A stretch of 45,664 nucleotides of DNA from positions 1 through 45,664 of the forward strand of contig CAZDFD010000031.1 of NCBI GenBank assembly GCA_964504655.1, in the 5' to 3' direction. The translations under genes were made by a program, and so were the position numbers. This DNA comes from JANXAZ01 sp964504655 (GTDB taxonomy: Bacteria > Pseudomonadota > Alphaproteobacteria > Geminicoccales > Geminicoccaceae). Position 1 is the stretch's first letter. The number at the start of each line of letters is the position of its first letter. Shown here piece by piece: positions 8,522-17,744 of the stretch. The notes under the pieces were generated by a model, which was given only the letters and a program-made list of their open reading frames with translations, was not told the DNA's origin and did no database searches.

Positions 8522-9647
8522 TCAGGCCTGCGCCGCCTCGGGCCGGCGGGTGCCGGCGCCCTGGGCGAGCGAGGCCTCGAGGAACGGATCGAGGTCGCCG
8601 TCGAGCACGCCCTGGGTGTCCGAGGTCTCGACCCCGGTGCGCAGGTCCTTGACCATGCGGTAGGGGTGGAGGACGTAGGACCGGATCTGGTGGCCCCAGC
8701 CGATGTCGGTCTTGGCGGCCTCGGTGGCGGCCTGCTCGGCGCGGCGCTTCTGCAGCTCGCGCTCGTAGAGCCGGGCTCGGAGCATGTCCATCGCCATGGC
8801 GCGGTTCCTGTGCTGGCTCCGGTCGGTCTGGCAGGCGACCACGATGCCCGTGGGCAGATGCGTGATGCGGACCGCCGAATCGGTCCGGTTGACGTGCTGG
8901 CCGCCCGCACCCGAGGCGCGGTAGGTGTCGATCTTCAAGTCCTTCTCGTTGATCTCGACCTGGATCCGGTCGTCGATCACCGGGAACACCCAGACCGAGG
9001 CGAAGCTCGTGTGCCGGCGGGCGGCACTGTCGAAGGGCGAGATCCGCACCAGCCGGTGCACGCCCGATTCGGTCTTGAGCCAGCCATAGGCGTTCTCGCC
9101 CAGGATGCGGATCGTGGCCGAGCGGATGCCGGCCTCCTCGCCGGCGGTCTCCTCGATCCACTCGACCTTGAAGCCGTGCTGCTCGGCCCAGCGGACGTAC
9201 ATCCGCAACAGCATCTCGGCCCAGTCGCAGGATTCGGTGCCGCCGGCCCCGGCATTGACCTCGAGGTAGCAGTCGTTGCCGTCGGCCTCGCCCGAGAGCA
9301 GCGACTGGAGCTGCAGCCGGGCGACCTCGGCCGCGAGCGCCCCGAGCTCGCGCTCGACCTCGGCCAGGATCTCGCGGTCGTCCTCGGCCTCGGCGAGCTC
9401 ACCCAGCCCGAGCGCGTCCTCGAGCCGCTTCTCGAGGCTCCGCTGGCGCTCGACCGCGGCCGCGAGCCGGGTGCGCTCGCGCATCAGCGCCTGGGCCCGC
9501 TCCGGCTGGTCCCAGAGCTTCGGGTCCTCGCTCAGCGAATCGAGCTCGGCCAGGCGCAGGAGGGCGTTGTCCCAGTCAAAGATGCCTCCGCAGGAGGGCC
9601 AGGCCCGAGCGGATCGGCTCGAGATGCTGGGCGAGCTCGGCGCGCAT
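8522..9647 (-). CDS. prfB: Peptide chain release factor 2, with programmed +1 frameshift
   Basis: RF2 recognises UGA and UAA and releases the finished peptide. The gene starts at ATG 9647 (GGAGAA upstream) and reads MRAELAQHLEPIRSGLALLRRHL, then meets an in-frame TGA at 9578-9576. A +1 slip on CTT (9581-9579) continues as DWDNALLRLAELD and on to 8522, giving about 374 residues, the normal RF2 length. The domain order is coiled N-terminal domain, then the peptidyl-hydrolase GGQ motif (SGAGGQHVNRTDSAVR) and the C-terminal domain. The region expected to hold the SPF stop-codon motif is around RISPFDSAARRHTSF. A caller ignoring frameshifts would start it wrongly at 9484. It lies between mrcA (62 nt upstream) and guaA. 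Confidence 0.97.
9575..9590 (-). promoter_or_regulatory. prfB programmed +1 frameshift site
   Basis: On the minus strand: internal Shine-Dalgarno CGGAGG (9590-9585), three bases CAT, slippery CTT (9581-9579), stop TGA (9578-9576), then C at 9575. The order and spacing are those of the E. coli site, where low RF2 slows termination at UGA and the ribosome slips to read GAC. This provides autoregulation of RF2. Confidence 0.95.
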
Positions 9648-9709
9648 GGCGGTTCTCCGGGAGGGTGGGTCGGGGTGGCGCGGAGCGGTCGGGCAGAAGC
9701 GGCCCGCTG

Positions 9710-12133
9710 TCAATAGAGGCCGCCGCCGGTGGCGCCGCCGGCGGCGGGCGGCCCGGCCCGGGCGTCGCCGGCGGCGGGCTCGGCCGCGGCCCTGGCCGGG
9801 CCCGGCTCGCTGCCGGGCAGGAAGGCCTCGGAGATCACCACCCGGCTGCCCGGGCCCGGGCGCTGGCCGGTGGCGGCGTCGATCTGCACGAGCAGGATCC
9901 CGGGCGGGGTGCGGAAGGGCACGGGCGGCGTGCCGTCGAGCGCGCCGCGCATGAAGGAGATCCACACCGGCAGGGCCACCGAGGCGCCGGTCTCCTTGGG
10001 GCCGAGGCTCGCCGGCTGGTCGAAGCCGACGAACACGGCGGCCACGAGGTCGGGCGAGAAGCCCACGAACCAGGCGTCCTTGGCGTCGTTGGTGGTGCCG
10101 GTCTTGCCGGCGAGCGGCCGGCCGAGCTCGCGCGCCGCCACGGCCGTGCCGCGCTCGATCACGCCCTGCAGCATGCCGACCATCTGGAAGGTGTGGCGCG
10201 GGTCGGCGACCTGTGGGCGGAGATCGGGCGGCTCGGGCGGCGGCTGGCCGCGCCAGTCCGGCTCGCGGCACCCCGCGCACTCGCGGCCGTCGCGGCGGAA
10301 GGTGGTGCGGCCGTGGCGGTCCTGGATGCGCTCGACGAGGAAGGGCTCGATCCGCCGCCCGCCGTTGACCAGCATGGCGTAGGCGGTGGCGAGCCCGAGC
10401 GGGGTCACCTCGTTCGAGCCCAAGGCGTTCGAGAGGTAGGGCTCGAGCCCCCGCTCGATGCCGAAGCGGCGCGCGAGCTCGATGATCCGCTCCATGCCGA
10501 GGTCCTGGGCGAGGCGGACGGTCATGAGGTTGCGCGACTTCTCGAGGCCCAGGCGGAGCGTCGAGGGCCCGTAGAACTGCTGGCTGAAGTTCTCCGGCCG
10601 CCACTTGGGCAGGCCCGGGCCCTGGTCGATCACGATCGGCGCATCCAAGACGATCGAGGCCGGGCTCATGCCCGCCTCGAGCGCCGCCAGATAGACGAAC
10701 GGCTTGAACGCCGAGCCGGCCTGCCGCCTGGCCTGGGTCGCGCGGTTGAACTGGCTCTGCCGGTAGCTGAAGCCGCCGGTCATGGCGAGCACGCGCCCGG
10801 TGTGCGGGTCGAGCGCCACGAGCGCGCCCTCGACCAGGGGCCTCTGGCGGAGCGCGAAGCGGCCGGGCGTGGCGAGCGGCTCGACCAGGACAACCTCGCC
10901 CGGGCGCAGCACCTGGCGGGCCTCCCTGACCGGCGGGCCGAGCCGGCCGTCGGCCTCGACGCGGCGCGCCCAGGCGAGCTCGGCCAAGGGGATCTGGCCC
11001 TCCGAGCCGTCGGCCAGGAGCAGGCGGGCGGCCTCGCGCTCGGCGGTGCGGACCAGTGCCAGGCGCCAGCTCCCGAGCTCGAAGCCGGGGTCGATCCGGG
11101 CGAGGCGGGCGGCGGCGTCGGGTGCTCCCGGATCCAGGCTCGCGAGCGGGCCCCTAAAGCCGTGCTTGCGGTCGTAGGCCGCGAGCCCGGCGCGGAGCGC
11201 CTGGTCGGCCAGGGCCTGCAGGCGCGGCTCGACGGTGGTGCGCACGGCGAGCCCGCCCTCGTAGAAGCCGGCCTCGCCCAGCCGCTCGACCAGCTGGCGG
11301 CGGACCTCCTCGGTGAAGAACTCGGCCACGACCGAGGTCTCGGCCGGGCGCTGGCGGGTCACGAGCGGCTCGGCGCGGGCGGCGTCGTGCTCGGCGCGGT
11401 CGATGTAGCGGTCCTCGAGCATCCGCCCGAGCACGTAGTCGCGCCGCGCCCGGGCCTCGGCCGGGGCCCGGACCGGGTCGTAGCGCGAGGGGGCCTTGGG
11501 CAGGCCGGCCAGGAAGGCCGCCTCGCCGAGCGTCAGCTCGTCGAGCGCCTTGTCGAAATAGGTGAGCGCGGCGGCGGCGACGCCGTAGGAGCGGTTGCCC
11601 AGGAAGATCTCGTTCAGGTAGAGCTCAAGGATCTTCTCCTTGCTGAAGGTCCGCTCGATCCGCAGCGCCAGGACCGCCTCCTTGAGCTTGCGCTCGAGCG
11701 AGACTTCGTTCGTCAGGAAGAAGTTCTTGGCGACCTGCTGGGTGATGGTCGAGGCACCCTGCGGCCGGCCGCCCTCGCCCTCCTGCAGCCGGCGCAGATT
11801 GGCCAAGGCGGCGCGCAGGATGCCCGAGGGGTCGATCCCCGGATGCCGCCAGAAATGCTGGTCCTCGGCCGCCACGAAGGCCTGCCGCAGGCGCACCGGG
11901 ATCGCCGGGAGGGGCACGAACACGCGCTTCTCGCGGGCGTACTCGGCCAACAGCCGGCCGTCGCCGGCATAGAGGCGGGTGGCGGTCGGCGGCTCGTAGC
12001 GGGCGAGCCGCTCGTGGCCCGGCAGGTCGAGCGCCAGCCGGTCGAGCGACCAGAGCAGCACGGCACCGCCGACCACCGCGGCGACCACGGTGGCGAGGGC
12101 GAGGCGGGCGAGCCAGCCGAGCAGGCGGAGCAA
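9710..12133 (-). CDS. mrcA: Penicillin-binding protein 1A, bifunctional transglycosylase/transpeptidase
   Basis: 807-residue class A PBP anchored by an N-terminal membrane segment (residues 7-30). The glycosyltransferase-51 domain has the catalytic glutamate in AAEDQHFWRHPGID (Glu90) and ASTITQQVAKNFFL. After an OB-like linker comes the transpeptidase domain, with SAFK (Ser474, Lys477), SRN (533-535) and KTGTT (677-681). A C-terminal Gly/Ala/Pro-rich tail follows. It polymerises and cross-links peptidoglycan in the periplasm. The start appears to be TTG at 12133; the Shine-Dalgarno AGGA is about 10 nt upstream and weak, so the exact start is moderately certain. It lies 35 nt after the amidase gene, so the two probably form a cell-wall operon. 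Confidence 0.95.
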   Translation of the reverse strand: MLRLLGWLARLALATVVAAVVGGAVLLWSLDRLALDLPGHERLARYEPPTATRLYAGDGRLLAEYAREKRVFVPLPAIPVRLRQAFVAAEDQHFWRHPGIDPSGILRAALANLRRLQEGEGGRPQGASTITQQVAKNFFLTNEVSLERKLKEAVLALRIERTFSKEKILELYLNEIFLGNRSYGVAAAALTYFDKALDELTLGEAAFLAGLPKAPSRYDPVRAPAEARARRDYVLGRMLEDRYIDRAEHDAARAEPLVTRQRPAETSVVAEFFTEEVRRQLVERLGEAGFYEGGLAVRTTVEPRLQALADQALRAGLAAYDRKHGFRGPLASLDPGAPDAAARLARIDPGFELGSWRLALVRTAEREAARLLLADGSEGQIPLAELAWARRVEADGRLGPPVREARQVLRPGEVVLVEPLATPGRFALRQRPLVEGALVALDPHTGRVLAMTGGFSYRQSQFNRATQARRQAGSAFKPFVYLAALEAGMSPASIVLDAPIVIDQGPGLPKWRPENFSQQFYGPSTLRLGLEKSRNLMTVRLAQDLGMERIIELARRFGIERGLEPYLSNALGSNEVTPLGLATAYAMLVNGGRRIEPFLVERIQDRHGRTTFRRDGRECAGCREPDWRGQPPPEPPDLRPQVADPRHTFQMVGMLQGVIERGTAVAARELGRPLAGKTGTTNDAKDAWFVGFSPDLVAAVFVGFDQPASLGPKETGASVALPVWISFMRGALDGTPPVPFRTPPGILLVQIDAATGQRPGPGSRVVISEAFLPGSEPGPARAAAEPAAGDARAGPPAAGGATGGGLY

Positions 12134-12168
12134 GGGCGCGATCCTGTGGGTCGGGCGGGCGTGCGGCT

Positions 12169-13572
12169 CTATTTGACGGCGCCGGTGTGCCGGTCAATGG
12201 CCGCCAGGATCGCCTGGGCGAGGCGGCGGCGGTGGCGCGGGTCGGCCAGCCGGCGGGCGTCCTCCGGGCTCGAGAGATAGCCGAGCTCGATCAGCGCCGA
12301 GGGCGTCTCCGGCGACTTGAGCACCGCGAAGCCGGCGAAGCGGCGATGGTTGCGCAGGAGCGGTGTGACCTTCTGCAGCTCGCCCGCGAGCGCCTGGGCG
12401 AGCTCGATCGACTTGTTCAAGGTGTCGCGCTGGGCGAGATCGATCAGGATCGAGGCCACGATCGGGTCGTGCCGGCTGAGGTCGGTGCCGGTCAGGATGT
12501 CGGCCTTGTTCTCCTTGGAGGCGAGCGCCGCCGCCTCCTCGTCCGAGGCGGTCTCGGAGAGCGTGTAGACCGAGGCGCCGGCCACCTGCGGGTCGGCCAG
12601 GCTGTCGGCGTGCAGCGACAGGAACAGCGCCGCACCGCCGTCCCTGGCGACCCGCATGCGCTCGCGCAGCGCCAGGCCCTCGTCGCTGCGGCGGGTCAAG
12701 AGCGCGGTGTAGCGGCCGCTCGCCTCGAGCGCCTCGGCGAGCTCGAGGCCCATGGCCAGGACGACGTCCTTCTCCTTGAGGCCGTCGACGCCGATGGTGC
12801 CGGGGTCGGGCCCGCCATGGCCGGGGTCGACGGCGACCACGGTGCGCCCGCCCGGCGGCCGGACCTGGCCGTTGCGGGCGGGCTCGCGGGCCGCCGCGGC
12901 CGCCGCCTCGACCGGCGCGGCAGCGGGCCGGGCCGCGGCGGGCTGGGCGGGGGCGGGCCGGGCGGCGGCGGCGCGGGCCGCCTGGAAGGCCGCCGCCGCG
13001 TCCACCGGCCGCGGTCGCGGCAGCGGCGGCTCGGGCTCGGCCGGGGGGGCGGGCCGGGCGGCGCCCTCGGGCTCGAGGTCGACCACGAGCCGCCAGGCGC
13101 CGCTGTGGGTGCCGGGCGGGATCCAGAAGCGGGCCACGAGCTCGGCCGGGCCGGCGAGCTCGACGGCGAGGCGGGTGCCGCCGCCGGGCAGCGCCGTGCC
13201 GCGCACGGCGCGCGCGAGGCCGCGCGGCCGCACCGTCGGCTCGAGGCGGACGCGGCCGAGCGGCTCCACGAGGTCGATCACGAGCTGCGCCGGCTGGCGC
13301 TCGAGGCGCGTCTCGAACGGCACCGGGCGGTCGAGGTCGAGCACGACGCGGGTGAAGCGGCCCTGCTGGCCGAGCCGGACCGCCGCGAGCTCGGCCGGCG
13401 GCGCCGCGACGCCCGGGGCGGGCTGGCCCTGGGCGGCGAGCTCGGGGGCGGGCAGGGCGAGCGGGCCGAGCAGTGCCGCCAGGAGGGCGAGCGCGCGCCC
13501 GAGCCGCCGCCCGGCCGCGAGCCGGGCGCGCGGCGGCGCGCCGAACTCGGTGATTGAGACCCTCGTCGCCAC
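12169..13572 (-). CDS. N-acetylmuramoyl-L-alanine amidase (AmiC-like, AMIN + Amidase_3)
   Basis: 467-residue periplasmic zinc amidase that cleaves the MurNAc-L-Ala bond to split septal peptidoglycan. A hydrophobic signal segment (about residues 26-47) is followed by an AMIN domain (about 60-170, FTRVVLDLDRPVPFE), an Ala/Pro-rich linker (about 171-240) and the catalytic Amidase_3 domain. Zinc ligands are His252 (DPGHGG), Glu267 (LKEKD) and His321 (SLHADS), and catalytic Glu429 lies in LIELGYLS. The start is GTG at 13572, the only usable start before the signal segment; it lacks a clear Shine-Dalgarno and is preceded by TATAAG. The order amidase-PBP1A-prfB is widespread in alphaproteobacteria. 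Confidence 0.94.
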   Translation of the reverse strand: MATRVSITEFGAPPRARLAAGRRLGRALALLAALLGPLALPAPELAAQGQPAPGVAAPPAELAAVRLGQQGRFTRVVLDLDRPVPFETRLERQPAQLVIDLVEPLGRVRLEPTVRPRGLARAVRGTALPGGGTRLAVELAGPAELVARFWIPPGTHSGAWRLVVDLEPEGAARPAPPAEPEPPLPRPRPVDAAAAFQAARAAAARPAPAQPAAARPAAAPVEAAAAAAREPARNGQVRPPGGRTVVAVDPGHGGPDPGTIGVDGLKEKDVVLAMGLELAEALEASGRYTALLTRRSDEGLALRERMRVARDGGAALFLSLHADSLADPQVAGASVYTLSETASDEEAAALASKENKADILTGTDLSRHDPIVASILIDLAQRDTLNKSIELAQALAGELQKVTPLLRNHRRFAGFAVLKSPETPSALIELGYLSSPEDARRLADPRHRRRLAQAILAAIDRHTGAVK

Positions 13573-13897
13573 CGCTTATAAGTCAAGCGCCACGGCTCGA
13601 GCGCGGCAAGCGGAAACCGCCGCTTGGCCCGTTGCCGCCGTCCGGCATGGCCCGCCTGCATCGCGCCCGCCGAAGGGATCGGGGTCGCCGCGGGCGGGAG
13701 GCGGCCGCCCGCTCGCGGGTCGGCCCCGCCGGACGCTGCGACGGCACGCTCGACGACCCGAGACCAGTGGGCCGCAGGAGGAGGGGCCGACCCGAGCACG
13801 GGCGGCCGGTGGCGAGCGGCCCGCGACCCCTTCCAGCCCGCCGGGGTTCCGCGGCTCGAGCCGTGGGCGGCCCCGAGGCGGGCGGAGACCATCGTCC
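13573..13897. promoter_or_regulatory. Divergent amidase/rne intergenic region, probable rne leader
   Basis: 325 nt without a gene. It separates the minus-strand amidase from rne and so should carry both promoters. A hairpin CAAGCGG-AAACCG-CCGCTTG (13607-13626) lies about 270 nt before the rne start. AT-rich CTTGAC and TATAAG elements on the minus strand (13587-13575) are too close together to form one promoter. A long structured rne leader would fit the RNase E autoregulation known in enterobacteria, but conservation here is unverified. Confidence 0.5.
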
Positions 13898-16492
13898 ATG
13901 ACGCTACGCATGCTGATCGACGCGGCCCACAGCGAGGAGACCCGCGTCGTGGTCGCCGACGACGGCCGGCTCGTCGACTTCGACTTCGAGAGCTCCACCA
14001 AGCGGCAGATCAAGGGCAACATCTACCTGGCCAAGGTGACCCGGGTCGAGCCGTCCCTGCAGGCCGCGTTCATCGAGTACGGCGGCAACCGCCACGGCTT
14101 CCTGCCGTTCAGCGAGATCCACCCCGACTACTACCAGATCCCGCAGGCCGACCGCGAGATGCTGGAGCGGCTCGAGCGCGAGGCGCAGGCCAAGGGGGCG
14201 GCCGAGCCCGAGCCCGAGGCCGCGGGCGAGCGCGGCCAGGGCGAGCGGGCTTCGGAGGAGCGCGGCAACGGCGAGGCGCCGCCCGAGGCGCCGCAGTCGG
14301 TCACCCAGGACGCCGAGGAGGAGACCGCCGACGTCGTCGACGAGCTCGCCCGCCGGCGCGCCCGGCTGCTGCGCTCCTACAAGATCCAGGAGGTGATCAA
14401 GCGCCGCCAGATCCTGCTCGTGCAGGTGGTCAAGGAGGAGCGCGGCACCAAGGGCGCGGCGCTCACCACATACCTCTCGCTCGCCGGCCGCTACTGCGTC
14501 TTGATGCCGAACACGCCCCGGGGCGGCGGCATCAGCCGCAAGATCATGAGCAACGAGGACCGCCGCCGCCTCAAGAGCATCGCCGGCGAGCTCGAGGTCC
14601 CGCAGGGCATGGGGCTGATCATCCGCACCGCCGGGGCGGAGCGCAGCCGGGCCGAGATCAAGCGGGACTACGAGTACCTGCTGCGGCTGTGGAACGAGAT
14701 CCGCGAGACCACGCTCAAGAGCATCGCGCCCTGCCTGATCCACGAGGAGGGCGATCTGGTCCGCCGGGCGCTGCGGGATCTCTACACGCGCGAGATCGAG
14801 GAGGTGCTGATCGAGGGCGAGGGCGCCTACCGCACCGCCAAGCGCTTCATGCAGATGCTGATGCCGAGCCGGGCCCGGCAGATCAAGCTCTACGAGGACG
14901 AGGTTCCGCTCTTCTACCGCTACCAGGTGGAGGAGCAGCTCGACAAGATGTACCGCCCGGTGGTGACCCTGCCCTCGGGCGGCTCGATCGTGATCCACAC
15001 GACCGAGGCGTTGACCGCGATCGACGTCAACTCCGGCCGCTCGACGCGCGAGCGGCACATCGACGAGACCGCCCTCAAGACCAACCTCGAGGCGGCCGAG
15101 GAGGTCGCCCGCCAGCTCCGCCTGCGCGATCTGGCGGGGCTGATCGTGATCGACTTCATCGACATGGCCGAGCACCGCCACCAGCGGACGGTCGAGAAGC
15201 GGCTCAAGGACGCCCTGAAGGCCGACCGGGCGCGCATCCAGCTCGGCCGGATCAGCATGTTCGGCCTGCTCGAGCTGTCCCGCCAGCGGCTGCGGCCGTC
15301 GCTGCAGGAGCTGTCGACCCAGGTCTGCGCGCACTGCGAGGGCATGGGCGTGGTGCGCTCGACCGAATCCTGCGCGCTGCAGGCGCTCCGGCTGATCCAG
15401 GACGCCGGCATCAAGCGCGAGGCCCGGCGGCTCAAGGTGACCCTGCCGCTCGAGGTCGCCTTCTACCTCCTCAACCGCAAGCGCGAGCTCCTGGTCCGCC
15501 TCGAGCAGCGCTACGACCTCAAGGTCGAGGTCCAGCCGGCCGAGCGGGCCGGCCCGTCGCGGGTCGAGCTCGAGGTGGTCGAGCGCCGCGAGGAGCCGGC
15601 CGAGGCGGCCGAGGCGGCCGGCGAGGCCGCCGGTGAGCCGGTCGCCGAGCGGACGGTCGAGTGGTCGGCCGAGCGGTCGGCCGAACGGGTCCCGGGACGC
15701 CCCGCGGCGGCCGCGGCCGAGGAGGGCGGCGAGGAGGGCGGCCGGCGACGCCGCCGCCGGCGGCGGCGGCGGCGGCGCGGCGGTGAGGGCGAGACCGTGG
15801 GCGCGGTCGCGGCCCCGGGCGCCAACGGGCACGACACCGCGGAGGCCACGGCCGGGGTGGTCGAGCCCGTGGAGGAGGACGAGGAGGAGGCCCCGGCCGA
15901 GCCCGTGGAGGCGGCCGCGGCGGTGCAGCCGGCTGCGCTCGAGCCGGTCGCGGGCGAGCCGGCCGAGGCGGAGCCGGCGCCCGCCGTGGCGCGGCGGGCC
16001 CGGCCCAGGCGGGCCGCCGCCGGGCGGTCGCGCGCCGCGGCCGAGCCGACGGCGGTGGAGGCGGCGGCCGAGCCCGGTCCGGAGGCGGTCGCCGAGGCGG
16101 CACCTTCGGACGAGGCCGAGGCGGCCGAGCGGCGGCCGCGGCGGCGCCGGCGGACCCGCGCCGCGGCCGAGCCCGCAGCGCCGGTCGAGGCTCCCTCGGG
16201 CGTCGAGGTCGCGGTCGTCGCGGCCGAGCCGGCCGCGGCGGAGGTGCCGCGGCCCGCCGCCGCGCCGCCGGTCGCGGTGGAGCCGGTCGCGGTGGAGCCG
16301 GTCGCGGTGGAGCCGGCGGCGCCGCCGGTCGAGCCGAGCCCGCGCGCCGCACCGCCGGCGCCGCCCGCGGTCGAGCCGGTCCCGCGCGCACCGCAGCCGC
16401 AGCTCGCCGAGACCGCCGAGGAGGCGGCCGGGCAGGGCCCGGCGCGGCCGCCGCGGCAGGGCTGGTGGAGCCGCTGGGTCCGCCCGGGCTGA
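13898..16492 (+). CDS. rne: Ribonuclease E
   Basis: 864-residue endoribonuclease, scaffold of the RNA degradosome. The start MTLRMLIDAAHSEETRVVV at 13898 matches the canonical N-terminus; the reading frame is open far upstream but that part is shadow. The S1 domain (about residues 35-200) is split by a charged insertion (about 90-155, rich in E, G and A), as in alphaproteobacterial RNase E. The catalytic DNase-I-like part contains AIDVNSGR and LIVIDFIDM with the two metal-binding aspartates. The Zn-link is CAHCEGMG, one cysteine pair per subunit. The C-terminal third is disordered: Glu/Ala/Pro-rich with an arginine run encoded around 15745-15780 (RNA binding) and three VAVEP repeats. It ends in GWWSRWVRPG, resembling a PNPase-docking GWW tail. 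Confidence 0.97.
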   Translation: MTLRMLIDAAHSEETRVVVADDGRLVDFDFESSTKRQIKGNIYLAKVTRVEPSLQAAFIEYGGNRHGFLPFSEIHPDYYQIPQADREMLERLEREAQAKGAAEPEPEAAGERGQGERASEERGNGEAPPEAPQSVTQDAEEETADVVDELARRRARLLRSYKIQEVIKRRQILLVQVVKEERGTKGAALTTYLSLAGRYCVLMPNTPRGGGISRKIMSNEDRRRLKSIAGELEVPQGMGLIIRTAGAERSRAEIKRDYEYLLRLWNEIRETTLKSIAPCLIHEEGDLVRRALRDLYTREIEEVLIEGEGAYRTAKRFMQMLMPSRARQIKLYEDEVPLFYRYQVEEQLDKMYRPVVTLPSGGSIVIHTTEALTAIDVNSGRSTRERHIDETALKTNLEAAEEVARQLRLRDLAGLIVIDFIDMAEHRHQRTVEKRLKDALKADRARIQLGRISMFGLLELSRQRLRPSLQELSTQVCAHCEGMGVVRSTESCALQALRLIQDAGIKREARRLKVTLPLEVAFYLLNRKRELLVRLEQRYDLKVEVQPAERAGPSRVELEVVERREEPAEAAEAAGEAAGEPVAERTVEWSAERSAERVPGRPAAAAAEEGGEEGGRRRRRRRRRRRRGGEGETVGAVAAPGANGHDTAEATAGVVEPVEEDEEEAPAEPVEAAAAVQPAALEPVAGEPAEAEPAPAVARRARPRRAAAGRSRAAAEPTAVEAAAEPGPEAVAEAAPSDEAEAAERRPRRRRRTRAAAEPAAPVEAPSGVEVAVVAAEPAAAEVPRPAAAPPVAVEPVAVEPVAVEPAAPPVEPSPRAAPPAPPAVEPVPRAPQPQLAETAEEAAGQGPARPPRQGWWSRWVRPG
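16271..16315 (+). repeat. Three perfect 15-bp tandem repeats in the rne tail
   Basis: GTCGCGGTGGAGCCG at 16271-16285, 16286-16300 and 16301-16315, encoding VAVEP three times in the disordered C-terminal region. Copy-number changes would remain in frame. Confidence 0.9.
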
Positions 16493-16499
16493 GCCCGGC

Positions 16500-17657
16500 T
16501 CAGGAGCGGCCGAGCCAGGCGGCGAGCCGCTCGGCCGCGGCCGCGACCTCGGCCTCGGCGCCGGCGAAGGACAGCCGCACCCAGTCCTCGCCGCGCGCGC
16601 GGTCGAAGTCGGTGCCGGGGGTGAGCGCCACGCCGGTCTCCTGGAGCAGGCGCCGGCAGAGCGCGGTGGCCGGCTCGCCGCGGTCGCGGACGTCGACCCA
16701 GAGGTAGAAGGCGCCGTCGGGCGGTGCCACCCGGTCGAGCCCGCCGCCGGCGAGTGCGGCGAGCAGCCGGTCGCGGTTGCGGCGGTAGCCGGCCACCCGG
16801 AGATCGAGCTCGGCCTCGGCCTCGAGCGCCGCCAGGGCCGCGTGCTGGGCGATCGCCGGGGGGGCGATGAACAGGTTCTGGGCGAGCCGGGTGAGCGGCC
16901 CGAGCAGGTCCTCGGGCACCACCGCCCAGCCCAGCCGCCAGCCGGTCATGCACCAGTACTTGGAGAAGCTGTTGACGATCAGCGCCTCGTCCATCCAGGC
17001 GAGGGCGCTCGCGGCCGGCCGCTCGTAGGTGATGCCGTGGTAGATCTCGTCGGCGACGAGCCGCACGCAGCGGTCCCGGCACCAGCCGGCGAGCCGCGCC
17101 AGCTGGGCGTCCTCGAGCATGGTGCCGGTCGGGTTGGCCGGGCTCTGCAGGAGGAGGCCGGCGAGCGGGCCCGGGACCGCCTCGAGCAGCTCGACGGTCG
17201 GCTGGAAGCGGGTCTCGGGTCCGGTCGGCAGCGCCACCGGCTCGACGCCGAGGGCGTCCAGGATGTTGCGGTAGGCGGGGTAGGCCGGGGTCGCGAGCGC
17301 GACCCGGTCGCCGGCCTCGAAGGCCGCGAGGAAGCCGAGCACGAAGGCGCCCGAGGCGCCGCAGGTGACGGCGATCCGCGCCGGGTCGAGGGCGAGCCCG
17401 TGACGGCGGGCGTAGAGCTCGGCGATGCGGGCGCGCAGCTCGGGCAATCCCAGCGCCTCGGTGTAGCCGAGCCGGCCGCCGTCGAGGGCGCGGCGGGCGG
17501 CCTCCAGCACGGAAGCGGGCGGGCCGCCGCCGGGCTCGCCGATCTCGAGGTGGAACACCGGCAGGCCCGCGGCGGCGCGGCGGTTGGCCGCGGCCAGCAC
17601 CTCCATCACGGTGAACGGAGCCACGGCGCTGCGCCGGGCCGGGCGGAAGGCTGGCAT
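16500..17657 (-). CDS. Class I/II pyridoxal-phosphate aminotransferase
   Basis: 385-residue fold-type I aminotransferase of the aspartate aminotransferase superfamily. Recognisable elements are HLEIGEPGG (substrate loop, about 36-44), SPANPTG with Asn175, VADEIYHGITYE with Asp203, and NSFSKYWCMTGWRLGW with the PLP-binding Lys233. The C-terminal half carries PDGAFYLWVDV and the arginine in WVRLSFAG expected to bind the substrate carboxylate. It transfers amino groups between an amino acid and a 2-oxo acid in the cytoplasm; specificity (aspartate, aromatic or other) cannot be fixed. The start ATG 17657 has GAGG about 8 nt upstream. It is convergent with rne, with only 7 nt between the stops, and divergent from the M48 protease gene. 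Confidence 0.92.
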   Translation of the reverse strand: MPAFRPARRSAVAPFTVMEVLAAANRRAAAGLPVFHLEIGEPGGGPPASVLEAARRALDGGRLGYTEALGLPELRARIAELYARRHGLALDPARIAVTCGASGAFVLGFLAAFEAGDRVALATPAYPAYRNILDALGVEPVALPTGPETRFQPTVELLEAVPGPLAGLLLQSPANPTGTMLEDAQLARLAGWCRDRCVRLVADEIYHGITYERPAASALAWMDEALIVNSFSKYWCMTGWRLGWAVVPEDLLGPLTRLAQNLFIAPPAIAQHAALAALEAEAELDLRVAGYRRNRDRLLAALAGGGLDRVAPPDGAFYLWVDVRDRGEPATALCRRLLQETGVALTPGTDFDRARGEDWVRLSFAGAEAEVAAAAERLAAWLGRS

Positions 17658-17744
17658 CAGGGGCCTCGCGAACCCATCTGAGGGATCGGTCGGCAGGTGG
17701 CCGCGGCCGGCGGGTCGCGTCAATCCTGCCCGGGAACGGGACGC

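Noticed and set aside
12752..13897. N-terminal extension of the rne frame over the amidase gene
   Set aside because: It is antisense to the amidase; the canonical RNase E start is at 13898 with a ribosome-binding site.
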